A DNA stretch of 64,000 nucleotides from Tetrapyrgos nigripes (GCA_013368315.1 JAACJM010000009.1:62001-126000), one strand, 5' to 3'; shown: positions 23,100-36,004, counted from the first letter of the stretch. Notes: generated from the letters alone by a model not told the origin. Made by a program: numbers and translations.

Positions 23100-25294
23100 C
23101 TAGATGCCGCCAAAGACCATCAGTTTCTCGTTCATGTATTCCGCAATACCATGTCCACCCTCACGTCCCAAACCCGACTCTTTGATCCCACCGAAGGGAA
23201 TGACAGATTGACTGAGCAATCCAGTGTTGATACCGACCATTCCAACTTCCAATTTCTCCGCCACTCTCCATGCTCTTCCAACATCTCGAGAGAAGAAGTA
23301 ACCAGCCAGCCCAACATCCGTAGCGTTGGCCAACTTGATGACTTCGTCTTCGGTTTCGAATTTGACTAGGGCGGCGAGAGGACCAAACGTTTCCTCTTGG
23401 TTCAAAAGAGCATCGGCAGGGACGTCAGAGAGAATAGTGGGGTTGAAGAAATTACTGTTCGGAACAGCTTTGCCTCCAACTAAAATCTGGGCGCCTTTGG
23501 AGACAGCATCATCGATATGTCGGGAGACTTTCTCGACTGCGCGACCGTGGATGAGAGGACCGTGGGTTCTGACAGCGGGGACAAGAATGAGCAAAAGAGT
23601 CATAGAGAAGAATAAGCATAACAGACGTTGATTCCTCCAATCCATTCCCAACCTTGAAAGACGCTACTTTCTCAGCAAGACGGGAGGCGAATTCGGCGTA
23701 TATACCGGAGTGGACGTATATTCTGTTTGCGCAGACACAAGTTTGTCCCGAACTTCTGAATTTGCAAATTACAGCACCTGAAATGGCCGAAGTTGGTCGA
23801 GTGATCAGGTCAAGGACGTTAATTGGTATTACCTGCAATCGCTTCATCTAGGTCTGCATCATCGAATACAATGAAGGGTGCATTTCCTCCTGCTTCAAAG
23901 GATACCCTGGCACCAAATAGCTCAGTATGTGTATCGCATTGTGTGGCGCGTACGCTCACTTTTTCAAGGTTGTAGCAGCCATGCCAGCAAGTAATTTAGC
24001 AACTGGAGTTGAGCCCGTGAAAGAAACCTTTTTGACGATCTTGCTTTCGCACATCTCCTTACCAACGTCCCGAACGTTCTTTTCGGTAGTGACCATATTT
24101 ATAACGCCATCCGGAACACCCGCACGACGGGCAAGCTGGAGAGCACAAATTGAATCATTTGAGTCATTTACTGCAAACAAGCAATGCACTTTCATACCTC
24201 GGCAAGAGCCAGAGCAGAGAAGGGTGTCTCCGGGGGAGGTTTAATGACGGTGGTGCATCCAGCTGCCAAGGCAGCACCCAGTTTGCGGGTTATCATCGCT
24301 GAAGGAAAGTTCCATGGTGTCAAGATTGCCCTGCACGATCCTGAGAACGACGTGCTATACTAAGAGAAAACGAGAAGCCTTACACGACACCTGCAGGTAT
24401 GATGTAACAACTGAGTTCATGCATACATGTCTAGATATGGTAGACTTACCAACAGGCTGTTTAATGACTACGTTTCGTACGCCTGGCAAAGGGGAGGGTA
24501 TTTGTTCTGCGGAATGTTAGCGTGTAAAACATGTCGGTGTGTCAGATGGGTTCACCTCCATACGTTCGTAGGGCCTCCTCAGCTACGACACAGAAGAGAC
24601 ATGAGTTGGAAAGGATAGGACATGATAAGAGTGCCCACCAAACCACTTTGAGCCGCAATCAGCATGGTAAGAGACGCTCATACTCTATCAGAGACATACC
24701 TCCATGAACGACGCGCTGTAGGTGTTTTCACCTTTGCCTTCGGCAAGTGTTTTCCCATTTTCCAAAGTCTGCCAATGATCAGTATCTCGCCAACTCCGAG
24801 ACAGCACGCAGAACTGACAATGATTCGAGAAAGGTCTTCATGATGTTCGTTCATCAATGCGTAGAACTTCATGAGAATGTCATGCCTTGCCTGGCAAACG
24901 GAATGTGTGAGTGGACATTCTCGCCGACCCAAATGCATATTGCGCCTACTTTGGCGGTGGTTTTGCTCCATGAAGGGAAGGCCTTTGCAGCAGCGTCGAT
25001 AGCTTCTTTGGTTTCAGCTAGCCCCATCTCCGGTATTGTTCCCAATTCCTCATTAGTAGCAGGGTCTGCAAAGTCGCATGTTGAATGATTTGTACACGTC
25101 AAACACAAAAGGATACTTGCTCGTAACAAGAATTGTCGACCCATCCTTTGCATCAAGCCATTTCCCGTCGATCAAACCTTGCGTTTTTATCAAACTTGAG
25201 TCCTTGAGTCCAAATCTCTACAATCTTTCTTCGCAAACTTTCCAAAGTCGGCAAAGTCATGGAAACATACCGCTGCTGCTTGGGAGCTGGCCAT
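23100..25294 (-). CDS. UGA2: succinate-semialdehyde dehydrogenase (ALDH family)
   Basis: Starts MASSQAAA at 25294. A 53-nt intron joins it to [20 protein letters not shown]. Aldehyde-dehydrogenase hallmarks follow: [13 protein letters not shown] (cofactor loop), [10 protein letters not shown], the catalytic Glu in [17 protein letters not shown] and the catalytic Cys in [14 protein letters not shown]. The C-terminal part contains [10 protein letters not shown] and [15 protein letters not shown]. The pattern CVCANR and the LIDGKW start fit succinate-semialdehyde dehydrogenase, which oxidises succinate semialdehyde to succinate with NAD(P)+ in the GABA shunt. Several short introns interrupt the frame. 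The intron at 25066-25120 uses a GC donor (GCAAGT), needed to keep VTNPATNEE in frame. I see no obvious mitochondrial presequence. Confidence 0.9.
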
Positions 25295-25638
25295 TCTGTA
25301 GAAGGACACTGAAGGAGACAACGAGCGGAGTGGAGGCTTGAGTAAGAGTGAGTAAACCGGTCGGAAGGGCATTGGATGAAGAAAAGAGACGTCGCATCAA
25401 TGACGCACACACATCACATGAACCCAATCCATCACTAGACGGGCTTCCGTCCGAAAATTGCACGGATCAAAAAGCAGGTATACATGAAGTATGTATATAA
25501 AGTGTCTACATACTAGGTGAGTAAGGTATCGTAGTGTTAGGCACCGTTCAGATATTTCTAGCTGATATACAAAGTAGCAAGTGAAAAAAAGTCACCGCGG
25601 AATATATACACATTCGCCAACACCTCTTTGTCAGAAAC

Positions 25639-28063
25639 CTAGTCTACGTTCTGGACAGTATCTCCCCCCTCATCGTCTTCAGCCACCATACCCACTTCGT
25701 ATTCCCCACAAACGTCCCATCTAGATCCTTCTGCTGCAGCCGAAACATACTTGACAAATCTCATGACCCTCTCGTCTCTCAAGACTAGCAGGAGTCTGTT
25801 GAAGCCTGGCTGAACAGTCAGCAAGGTACTATCTTCCTCATCATCATCAGCTTCCATAGGCGCATCTGCCTCCTGGTTCTCCTTGTCTTCGTCGTCATCG
25901 GTATCAACATCAGCGTCTTCTTTACCGTTCTCAACGGGATGCCCAGCCCCGTTATGAGAACCGTTGGCGAGATCAGCGTGCCCATTCGTCGAAGGTGGTG
26001 GATTCTTGAGGTTTCCATTATTGAGCACATCAGACTTTCTGTATGTGCCTGCACGATATACAGCAGGATCGTCTTCTTCGTTGTGAGGGGCCATGTAGCA
26101 CTATATATATCGTGTCGTAAGTATCACAGTTCGAGACCACACGCAGGAATATAAAAAGCCCTAGAACGGCGAAAAGAAAGCAAAACTCACCTCCCAACCA
26201 CCCCATTCAGCTGCACTCCAGGTTTTCACTTCCTTTGGTTGTACTCTCCTGCTCCTGGAGCTCCCAGCATTCTCTACTTCTTCATCTCCACCTAATGCTG
26301 CGGGAGTCAAGCCCAGAACCACGTCTAACCTTGCCTCCTTCTCCTCACTCGTTGCCAGTGTGTAATCCAAGCCTGGTCTGAACCTTCTAGCTTCCACGAA
26401 GTGTCTCAAGGGCAGCAGCTTGGTGACGATGGCCAACCACGCACGGAACGCTTCTGAAGGGAATAATTCATCTTGTAGTGTACGAAGGATCTCTGATGGA
26501 GAGGGATGAGCTGAGAGAGGAGTTACGGATGTCGCAGGAGCGGACGGCGAAGGAGGGATAAGAGTGCAATATCGCCATTTGTGCGGAGGACCTTTGACGT
26601 TCCAGACACTCGGTGCAGGCGTTTCTTCGGGCTGAGAATCCGCGGGTTACTGCCATTGCTATGCAGAACACCGTTTAAGCCATTGAGACCGTTTTGAAGC
26701 GGTGCAAGATTTTGAGGAATGATGTTTACATTGGTGTTAATACCGCTCTCGGCTGATGTCGAAGGAGGCTGAAGTGAGTCTGGAAGGTTGACACCAGCAG
26801 AATGGGGAGGAACCTTGCCGCGTCTTTCAGGACCTAGACCATCTTTACTGTCCAGATCCCGTAGACGAAGTTCCAGAGCTACAGCCAGCTCGTTGGTCAT
26901 GAACGAATGCAGTTCGAGAGAAGACTCCTCGAGGAATCTGCCAGCGAGTGCACTCATGGTTCTGGACTGCAGGTAAACAGGATTGAGGTATTCACTGAGA
27001 AAAGTGACGTGTTCATTTGATAGTTCCACATCAGGATAAGGCGGCGCGGAAGATTCATCGTATGCTTTAAAGTCGGTCTTGCTCTCGGTCTACGGAAACA
27101 AGTAAGGGAAGTTGTCAAGGTTGAAAAAAAAAAAAAAAAACTAGACTCACAAGTTGTTCTCTGGAACTCTTTAATTCAGGCTCATCCGAGGGCACATAAC
27201 CCTCCTCTCCTGGCTGCACGGCGTGGAACCACCCACTGATACTCAATCTCTCCCTGCCTTCATTTTCACCCCCAACAACTACTTCCTCGACGGAATGGAA
27301 ACTTTGCCCAGGCTGCACCTCGAAGAAGATGAACTGGTTCCAACTAGGCGGAATACTTTTGCTGGGTACAGGTACAGGTTCGGGCACGCCATTCGGACCA
27401 GGTTTGGTAGGATACAGCTCCAGCGCGCCTCCCCAGTCTTTTTGCCAGAGTTGGTAGTGAGGTAAAGGCATGTAAAGAATGTAGGACACTCGACGAGTAC
27501 CGATGACGTCGTCGTGATTGAGCAAATGGCATCCTTTTGTGTACGAGTTGACGGACATGTCCTGTTTGGTACCACTTAATGGCCCGCATCCAGTAACGCT
27601 GCGTAGAAACGACCGGAAGGCAGGCGAATAAAGCGCATCGCGAAGCTTTAGTAGATTCGGTAGGAGTGATATTTGTGAAGCACTAAGGTAGTTTAAGGAG
27701 GCTAGATCGCCGGTTTGGTTGACCTACGCGCTGTTAGCAAAAAACATACGGCACCGAGAATTTTGGACGCACCTTGTAGATATCCGTCTGTTTCTCAGTA
27801 AAACTGAGTTCTGCGAGACACTCGTCCTTCACATGTTTGAGCAAATCATCCTGAAAGAGTTTTTCAACCAAAGCGAAGTGGAACGGTTGGTTGTCTAGAT
27901 ATGTTTTGTGCAGTTGAGAGATGTTGGCAGGGTCCAGAACCCCATTTGCAAAAGCGGAAGTGACGTCGGTGTCGTCTGTTGAAATATGGGACGTTTTCAA
28001 CTTCTTGGACGACGGCAGCGAGGCTGAAGAAGGTGAATCAGGACGCTCATGAGATTTTGCCAT
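25639..28063 (-). CDS. TPA1: Tpa1/Ofd1-type prolyl hydroxylase (2-oxoglutarate/Fe(II) dioxygenase)
   Basis: Starts MAKSHERPDSPSS at 28063, with a short nuclear-type basic patch (SSKKLKTS). The catalytic domain has the iron-binding HxD motif in LLNHDDVIGTRR, the sequence YILYMPLP, and the distal 2-oxoglutarate and iron residues in ERLSISGWFHAV. A second, C-terminal domain of Ofd1/Tpa1 type follows (ELSNEHVTFLSEYLNPVYL..., then ...PSEAFRAWLAIVTKLLP), ending in an acidic linker and LLVLRDERVMRFVKYV. The family hydroxylates a proline of the ribosomal protein uS12 and affects translation termination and oxygen response. Introns include one of about 90-100 nt near 27060-27145 that contains a poly-A run, and a frame change near 26630-26690 whose exact join is uncertain (donor AACG|GT, acceptor GAAG). 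The acidic insert is longer than in yeast. Confidence 0.85.
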
Positions 28064-29870
28064 GATTGTTGTGGAGGTCAGAAAACAGACTGCATGTGTA
28101 TGGGAAAGGAAATTTCTTGTGCAAGTTATTTTACAATCAGACCCAGTCGAGACTCGACCGAGATCTTCCATTCTAGCCCTCTTCCTCCAATCAAAATCCG
28201 GACTCCTCTGGCCAATCCGGAAATCAAATCGATATATTGGAAGCAAATCGGATTGGTTCCCTCTCAAATTGCTTCCAGATACCTCAGCAACCGTACAAAT
28301 TCGTTCACTACCAGCTAGATTTTGAATGCAGGAATAATCAAAAATCTTGATCGCCAGATAGTCAATGGCCCGGCCCCACAATGACCTAGTTGCATTTGGA
28401 AAGGCGAAACAGATGATCCAGACCCAGCCAGACTGCAAGAAATTGAAAAATGATTAGCGCGTGGAGGGTCCACGAGACTTGTGCCGTCCCCAGTTCGTTA
28501 TGTTCAGACACACGCATTAGGGTTTTTAGGGTGCCTGCCGGCGCCACTGTGCAGAGAAAGGCGATAAAGAACAATGCGGTCTTTGGTCCAGCCCCCGGTA
28601 AAAATTCGCTGGACGGGGACCTGATGATGTATACTTAGCTAGAATCGATGGAAATTGGCGTCACCCTCAAGTTGAGATCCTTGCACTGACAATATGTATA
28701 TTCTATTTGCAAGAACGAAATTGGCTGAACGGCCCCACCGTCAATCGTCGACGAGTTAGGTATTATTCGATCTGCGGATTCAATCTTCCTCCCATCAATC
28801 CACTTCAAAAGTGTTCTTATATTTGCAGAACCACCATTCTGGTTCATAACTGGTCCTTCACGGGAAGCTATAGTAATACAAGAGGTGTACCGTAGTAGTA
28901 ATGACATCCGCGGACTTGACCTCATCTTTTGTGACCCTTTATATGCCAGAGAACTTGAGGTGCGGCGATTGAGTTTTTGAGTATGTCCTCGTGAGTCCTT
29001 TCCTTCTCTCTTCTTTCCTGTTCTACGTTGATGAATACTTGGAATTCAGGATTCGCAACCGCGACATGTTTTGTGGACTCAGGTAAGTAAGTAATGATCT
29101 CGAATTGTCTTCCCAGTGGCAAAACTTTATTTGCAGTGTGATGTGTTATAACTAAGTACAAGATATGCCAGAGAACAGGAACTTGAAGGCATGTATGGAA
29201 GATCTAGTTGTAAAGGAAAATGGCATATCACAGGAACAGGCACAGGGCATAATAAGGTGGGCATAATTTAAGACTCACGGCATAGGCATAATAAGCATAA
29301 GTACAGTTCATTAGTATCAGTCCGTATGGGGGTAAGTGTCTGGATTCACTAGTACCTTCTGGCTGCGTGGACCTAAAAAACGGGGGACACTGCTCGCGTT
29401 TGCTGGTTTACGGTCTTGCGAGGTCATCAGACTTGGCAAGCATGACTCGAAGTACAACTCCGTCGAGAAAAGGGATTCAAGGTTGGGATAGCCTCTGCGT
29501 GTGGGCTTGGATGATACCCCGAGTAGTGAGTGCTCACCGAGCTACTGGTGGCGGGATCCATACTAGGATCCACCTCGCCCGGATCCTGAGTGGCCCCGAG
29601 GAGTGGGCATCACAGCAAGCTCCTGAAAATAGGATGAGGAGGAGGATACATCATCTTTGATCTGTGGCTTTCATCGGTGGCAAATAAATGTCATTTTCGC
29701 CAGAAATACTTGATTGTATTTTCAAACACTCGAATCATCTCATGAATCGTTCGAGACGTCCTGGTAATAGCCATAGCTGAGGTCTCTTGGAGCTCCAAGC
29801 TGCTGAAATCATGGGTACTATTGGGTCTATGATCAACAGCATGGAAGGGACCCGGAGCAACAGTAGGCTC

Positions 29871-30190
29871 TTAACTCATAAGATTTTGTTGACCATACTG
29901 AGCGTGATAAACATGAGTTTGAGGGGATAAAGGAGCAGGAAGAGCGGACGAAGAGAAGGGGGCAGTGTGGCCCAGCGGGGCAGAAAAGGAATCAGGTCCA
30001 CCAGGATTTGGAGCCTAGGGCAGTAGGGATTGGCAGTGTACGTGCGAATACACCTATGCTTAATTTGTACTTAATGGTCTTGGGGACGCCATTCTGGAAG
30101 AAGTCCATCCATTCTGTGTCCTCTGATGTGGCTGGAAGGAATGGTGGCGGGGAATCATCGGGATTGCGGTCAGAATACCATACTTAGTCA
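29871..30190 (-). pseudogene. possible gene fragment, unidentified
   Basis: On the minus strand a frame reads DDSPPPFLPATSEDTEWMDF and FFQNGVPKTIKYKLSIG. It then joins across a 38-40 nt GT...AG interval to a Pro/Ser-rich segment (APNPGGPDSFSAPLGH) that ends at TAA 29871-29873. No start codon is available in frame; a TAA lies just upstream of the first segment. Past the TAA the frame continues to read protein-like (HDFSSLELQETSAM), which suggests a broken gene. I recognise no family. Confidence 0.25.
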
Positions 30191-31140
30191 CGGTATTCTT
30201 CAGGTTGTTTGAAGCTGCTACCGGTGGTTATCGTCGAAAGTCGATGAACACCAGGACACGCTGTTTTTATAAACCCTCATCCCTCCGGTGCCACTGTAGG
30301 TGCTTTTCGCGTGAGAAATTAAAGCAGATATGTCTACTTATGTCCTGCCAGCCTCGAGGCTGTTGAACAGCTTTTCAACCCAAGCGTTGCACACAGTACC
30401 TCGAAATGGACGAAATTACAAAACAGTCATAACTAGCCTGATTTAACACCGCAGCATTGCCTTTGGTTCTTTGTTGTGCATGTACATGGTAGTAGTTATG
30501 GTGTTCGCATGATTAGGGGTAAGGGTCGCTGAATCCTGATCGACCCAAATCCAGATTCTTTTCGAGCTAGGTAGGCACCACCTTCGCGAAAAGATATATA
30601 TATACGCTTGAAATAAAGTCAACCAAAACTGGACAATGAATGGGCATACGTACTATGTAGGACAAATAAAACTTTGGAATAGGCATAGTAGGCGCGAAGG
30701 CATAGCATTCATATCAAGAGATATCGATGTAGTTGTCTTGTTGATAAGTCCACAGTGGGGGGCCAGATTTTGAGGGCATCATCAGCAGGCCGCTGACACA
30801 GACCGTCTTCAGGAATCACTGCCAGCACCACTCCAAGCATCGGCCCAATTCGACAGTATCCATACCCTAATCCTTCTAATTGTTATTTGCAAGGAACTAA
30901 ATTCTAGGCCTGTCAGGTACCCCTCATACACACGACCACGCCGAACACTGACTTGGCGCATGCTGGGGGCTTGATACATAGACATAGTCGCCGACAGTTT
31001 GCAGTTGCATTTGGATTTTGAATATTCTTGCTAAAAAGCGATGTTGGTCTTTGATTGCAAGGTAAAAGGCATGCAATGAACCAGTCAGTATGAGCCATAC
31101 CATCATCGAAGTCATAGGAATATTTGGACACCAAGTTTTC

Positions 31141-31293
31141 AATTAGTCGTCTTCACCGTTGGCATCTTGGCGTTGACAGTCAGTGCTGAGTGCGGCTGCG
31201 AAACTAGAAGCACACCCTGCGAACCGTTTCACCAGTCAGCGTCATGTTGCTGCGAAAGTAAACCTGGCCAATTGCAACTGGGTTGGTATCCTG
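31141..31293 (+). other. possible exon of a small Cys-rich secreted protein
   Basis: After an AG acceptor at about 31150, one frame reads VFTVGILALTVSA, like the end of a signal peptide. It is followed by a segment with seven cysteines in about 25 residues (CGCETRSTPCEP, then SCCCESKPG) and a possible GTAAGT donor at 31300. No ATG is visible in this exon, so a first exon would be needed upstream. Small Cys-rich secreted proteins are common in basidiomycetes, but this could be a chance frame. Confidence 0.2.
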
Positions 31294-32653
31294 ATTATGA
31301 GTAAGTGTCAGCGGTACCAGCGTATGGACAAGAAAAAGTCGACGTCACCGCACAGCCACTCCAAAAAGGCAGACTCCGAGCTCGAGGCCTCCCGCTGCAG
31401 TCTGTCCGTAAAGAACTTGAAATAAGTTCAGAAGTTGACTGCGATCTCTCAAGCTTAATAAAGATTGACACCCGTACGTCGAGTTCTGAATCCCTCAACG
31501 CTGTAGTAGCGGCAGCGTGGCGTTGAAGCGGCCCGCTACACATACACGACGGTCAAGGACATAGCTATTTATAGCTACAGCTGGTTCCAGCCTAAAGGCC
31601 TAACGCCCGAGACAACCTAAAATAGGTACAGTTGATCGATACTCTTATCCTGCCATCCTGGACAGGTATTGATTCTGAAGTACTGAAGGCGCGCTGATAA
31701 TAATATATGTACATAACAACACTCTCTATTGAACCAATATTGAGCACCACTGTTCTGAGAATTTCGGACCCCAGCCACCCTTATCCATCGCGGCCGTCAA
31801 TGGCGAATCAACGCGAGTCGACAACGGACACTGGTAGTGAGATCCCTAGAAGATGTCAATGAGATCTGGAGTGGTACCCGGAGTTACAGTACTTGCATAC
31901 TTATCGGCATCAACTACAGTCAGCGACTGCTTTCTCAGCGGACTCCGAATCCCGACACGACCGCAACTTACCGGTATTATTACTGAGCAATCTTACTATT
32001 AGCAATGCACGAACGTGGACACTTCATTTGTATAACACGACGTCGACGGGATATTATTATATGAGTCACAGCTGCGAGGTAAGGACGGACGTAGGCGGTC
32101 ACAGGAGGAGGGAGGGTGGCGGGTACAAGTGAAGTAAGGAAGGAAGGGGCCAGATTTAGGAGGGAAGAAAGAGGGAGCGCGAGGTAAAGATAAGATGTTA
32201 AAAAGACAAAATAAAATCAAAATCAAAAAGCGAGACGTAAAGAGGACCAGAGGTAACAAATACAGAAGACAACACAAGAGAGGACAAGAGCCGAGAAACC
32301 AAACCAGACCAGACCGGGACCACTCTAAATCTGAGCAGACCACAGACCATCTGCAGACTGCAGGCTGCAGAGGCCAGGAGGGTTGGACAGAACACAAACG
32401 CCGACGGTAGACGTAACTAAATTCGTAGATATGTATGTATATGGCTATGGATACGCATGCATTGATATGTACATTCAGACCGGACCGATGGAAGAACTGA
32501 CAGCAACTTCAAGTGACCTACGAGGAAGAGGAAGCAAAAAGGAGAGAAGATTGAGTGGAGGAGATAAGTTAAGACCAGCCAGGGTACCGCTGGACGCCAA
32601 TTGTCCAAGAAACATCTGACACCTAAACTTCAGACCTTGCGTCTTGCAGAGTT

Positions 32654-33852
32654 CTAAACCTTCTCTTCTTTCGGATGATTAAATAACCCCTCGTCAGGCA
32701 TTATCGGAAGATTGATCTCTCCTGAACCCGTCATGACATCTCTTGTTGAGTGTGAGCGGTGATGGCGGTGCCGAGGTATCCTGTCTGATCGTTCTGTGGG
32801 TGATGTCGGTGATGTCGGTGACGTAGGTGACGGCGCCGATGAACCTGGTGCAGTCTTCATCCAACCCTCCATAGTGATTGCGGCCGTTTTCAATTTAGAC
32901 GCAACCTCCTTGGGCAGCTTGCTCAGCGGAACAGGAGCATACATGACAATTTCTTCTTCGCCCCCCGGAGAGGTGGGTGAAACGGGAGAGACGGGTACAG
33001 ATGACGGTTGCAGTTCAGTAATAGTGCGTGGGAGAAGATAAATCTTCTGCATGGACATCTGCATCTGGAGAGTGTCGGTTGATTTACGGGAACGTGTTGA
33101 AGAACGTGAGTGCGAATGACTGTATGAATGAGAGTGCGAATGACCGTGGTGAGTCGAAGAAAGGGGTATCCTTCCGGGGTAATGTCTAAAGAGATGGGAG
33201 TAGTAGATGCTTATGGCTAGGATGAAGTGAAGCTGGATGAAAAAGGCGGGATTAATTACGTTCTCAAGAACGATCTGGGCATACTCACCCTAGCAACCAA
33301 AACCAAGACCATGAACGCTAAGAAGGCCATAACAGACCTCTTGAACCACCTCTCGCAGTTCTCTGAAGTGAGCCCCATCTCGGCGAGATCGAGATCCCGC
33401 ATGAGCTCCGGTTGACGGGAGATGCTTTCGCACAAGCCAACAGGCGTTGAAGGTAGTGAAGCACTGTATGCTGCAAAGAGGGTGAAAAGGGCGCAGAAGG
33501 AAAAGTCTGCGATGGAGTAATCTCTGTAGAACTTGACGAGAGATGACTTGCTCTAAGACATGATGAGTTGCGAGTGTCACACGAGGCTGAAAAGAAAGCG
33601 AACCTTGACGACGCCAACCAAGCCAATGAGACAAACGACGACGGCGCTTGAAAAGTAGGCGAGGAGGACCGCCCAGGCTATTGTGAAGCCATTGAGGACC
33701 CACTTGTCGCTAGAGCTCTCCCATTCTGACTCTGGCTCCCACTTTATTGACTGCCAAAAACCTAGGATCTGAGAGGCAATGAGCGAATTTGTGAGGACGC
33801 CGAACAGGGTGATGACGAAGGACGCAATTCTGGTGGGATACGGACGAGTCAT
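32654..33852 (-). CDS. four-transmembrane protein, unknown function
   Basis: Starts MTRPYPTRIASF at 33852; an in-frame upstream ATG at 33891 is less likely. Hydrophobic segments lie at FVITLFGVLTNSLIASQILGF, WAVLLAYFSSAVVVCLIGLV, FSFCALFTLFAAY and MAFLAFMVLVLVA continuing into LHFILAISIYY after an intron. The segment order and the charged C-terminal tail suggest four membrane spans. The tail of about 170 residues is His/Ser-rich (repeated HSHSHS) and then carries SPTSPTSPT repeats, and is probably cytosolic. At least three exons are joined by clear GT-AG introns (AGG|GTGAGT...CAG|CTTCAC). I recognise no enzyme or transporter motif. The divergent neighbour is the Dph4 gene, 304 bp away. Confidence 0.75.
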
Positions 33853-34156
33853 AGCGTCAGTGAACGGGGCAGAAAAGAAAAGCGGCAGCAACCAGCGAGC
33901 TGTTTTTAACGTACCTCAGCGATCGGCCCATTTCTTGAGAGAAGGGTGCTGACAAAAGAAAAATCAACCTTTCCGAAACCGAATGACCAATTTGTTTTGA
34001 CACGCCGGCTTAACTTTCCTGAATTCCGATTGTCTCCGGAGCATCTATCTACATAGTCTACTACAAGTCGGAACCGTTGAAGGTCCAAGTGACGTCGCAC
34101 GGCTCTATCGCCGCCGTTAACGCGCTCCTCCCAAAAACTTAAAATTACCGAACCAC

Positions 34157-34807
34157 ATGAACTCATTCACCGACTTTTATCAAATCCTCTCCATTCCTCC
34201 ATCCTCTTCCCTCTCTCAAATCAAATCAGCCTACCACCGTGCTCTTCTCCAACACCATCCCGACAAAGCAAAACCAAAAACCAGCGCCGAACTCGTCAAC
34301 AATAACCTCACTCGTCAACAGTCAAATAGCCACTCGGATCCTCACAACTCTGATAGATCCACGTCTATTTCCATTTCCACAATCAAACAAGCATATCAAA
34401 CCCTTTTCGACGCCTCTCTTCGCGCAGAATATGATGAAACGCGTGCCAAATGGTTATTGCTGAACGCGTCGGGAATCGCAACTTCCTCTTCTTCATCACC
34501 AAGTTTGGGATCAGGCCCACGTCCCGCTCAAATCATCTCACTAGAGGATTTCACAGAGATTTATTATCCCGAGCCTGATCACGACACCTCCGAATCCGAG
34601 TCAGGATGGTACCACCCCTGCAGATGCGGAGGAACCTACCGTATAACCGAGGCACAGATGGAACAAGGCCAACATCTCATCGGGTGTGAGAGCTGTTCCG
34701 AGGTGGTCTGGGTTGGGTTTGAGGCGGTGGGTGAAGATGAAGACAAGGAAAGTAGAGATGTAGACGGTGTTGAGGTTGAGGACGAGACGAGACGAGGTAA
34801 CGAGTGA
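34157..34807 (+). CDS. DPH4: Dph4/Jjj3-like diphthamide biosynthesis J-protein
   Basis: This single exon encodes 216 residues. The N-terminal J domain starts DFYQILSIPPSSSLSQIKSAY, has the Hsp70-stimulating HPD triad in LLQHHPDKAK, and continues into IKQAYQTLFDASLRAEYD. Its loop is lengthened by a Ser/Asn-rich insert. The C-terminal CSL zinc finger supplies metal ligands in HPCRCGGTYRI and GCESCSEVVWV. A J domain plus CSL zinc finger defines Dph4, which delivers iron or electrons for the first step of diphthamide synthesis on elongation factor 2 in the cytosol. The tail is acidic and short. Confidence 0.92.
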   Translation: MNSFTDFYQILSIPPSSSLSQIKSAYHRALLQHHPDKAKPKTSAELVNNNLTRQQSNSHSDPHNSDRSTSISISTIKQAYQTLFDASLRAEYDETRAKWLLLNASGIATSSSSSPSLGSGPRPAQIISLEDFTEIYYPEPDHDTSESESGWYHPCRCGGTYRITEAQMEQGQHLIGCESCSEVVWVGFEAVGEDEDKESRDVDGVEVEDETRRGNE

Positions 34808-36004
34808 CCGATGATGAGATGATCGACGATCTTTCCGACCCCGTTTCCTTTATTTTGTCACTGCTCCACCCCCAAACGAACACTGATACATACATACTTC
34901 GTCGTCATCCAGTCCATGCAGTCTGTCCATCTGCCATCCGGTCACATCGACATCAGCAGATATATCTGTCATTGTATCATTCTACTTACAAGTCATGGCA
35001 TTATCCATATGGGCACGTCAGTGGCGGCGTATCTGAGGCAACTTGTTCAGGCAACTGTCGACAGCACAACACCACAAGAGGATCGTCAGGATTTAGGCCT
35101 TACGTCCGACGTCGGTGTGTCAAGGAGGAGGAGTCTATCAGAAGTACCTGGCACGTCAGACGACCTCTCTACGTCGTTGGTGCTGGGAATCTAGGACCCG
35201 ATCCTATGAGGAGGAATATGGTCTTTGGAGAAGGTATTTGAATTGGCGACAGCTTGGAAGGCTATTGTGCTTATTGTATCCTTGCTGCACCTTACAGCTT
35301 CAAGTTGTAAGTATTACTTTCAATTATGTATCATCTATACGCACTCTACTCTACTCTAGTAGTAAATACGTAGTGTAGATCTAGAGAATCTAAACATCAA
35401 TATGCATCAATTATACGTGAATGTGTGTATAAGTAAATAGTTAAGTAATAGCTGTAGCTGCTGCAAGAAGTGCCAGTGAACGAATGCAGAATCATAAATA
35501 ATCGGGATATCTACAGTATATACTGGTGGGACATGAAAGAATATAGGACATGGTAGAATAAATATTGCGTTGATTGGAAAGACTCAGAGTACTTTGATGC
35601 TGCAGGGGAAGGGAATATGCGCAATGTCAAATGATCATGAACAATGAAGCTTGCAAGAGTGAAGAAGAAACGAATGAAAATGCGAAATAGATAGATAAAT
35701 AGATAGAGAGATAGATAGAATGAAAATCCGTGCACATCTACTGTCTGTAGCGTCTGTCTGCATGAATGGTGATGAAGCTGAAGTGAGGATGCGTAAATTG
35801 CAACGATGAGAATGAAATGAAGGCCCTACGTAAAACCCGAATCAAAATGAAAGAACAAAGGAGTGACAAGGAAGACACACACACACAAGGTCGTTATATA
35901 TACATACAACAAGAAATGAAAGAAGAGAGAGAAATGAAATGAAAGAGTGACTGACGGAGAAAGAAATCATCTAGCACCACGCCAACGCCAGGAAATTACA
36001 ACCC
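34808..36004. other. intergenic, convergent 3' ends, simple repeats
   Basis: Lies between Dph4 (+) and the tail-anchored coiled-coil gene (-). A plus-strand frame at 34984-35194 (MGTSVAAYLRQLVQAT) reads moderately protein-like but has no recognised motif. GATA-type tetranucleotide repeats lie at about 35687-35720 and a CA run at about 35877-35888. Confidence 0.5.

Larger units (their letters stand above)
28064..32653. other. gene-poor stretch with possible relics
   Basis: About 4.6 kb with no gene I can support firmly. Candidate fragments are listed separately at 29871-30190 and 31141-31293. The rest contains short frames without motifs. 32070-32650 is purine-rich on the plus strand and probably holds the 3' UTR of the 4-TM gene. 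Confidence 0.5.

Noticed and set aside
34984..35241. Small gene after Dph4
   Set aside because: Two frames look weakly protein-like, but neither continues, and no motif or splice model supports them; probably 3' UTR.
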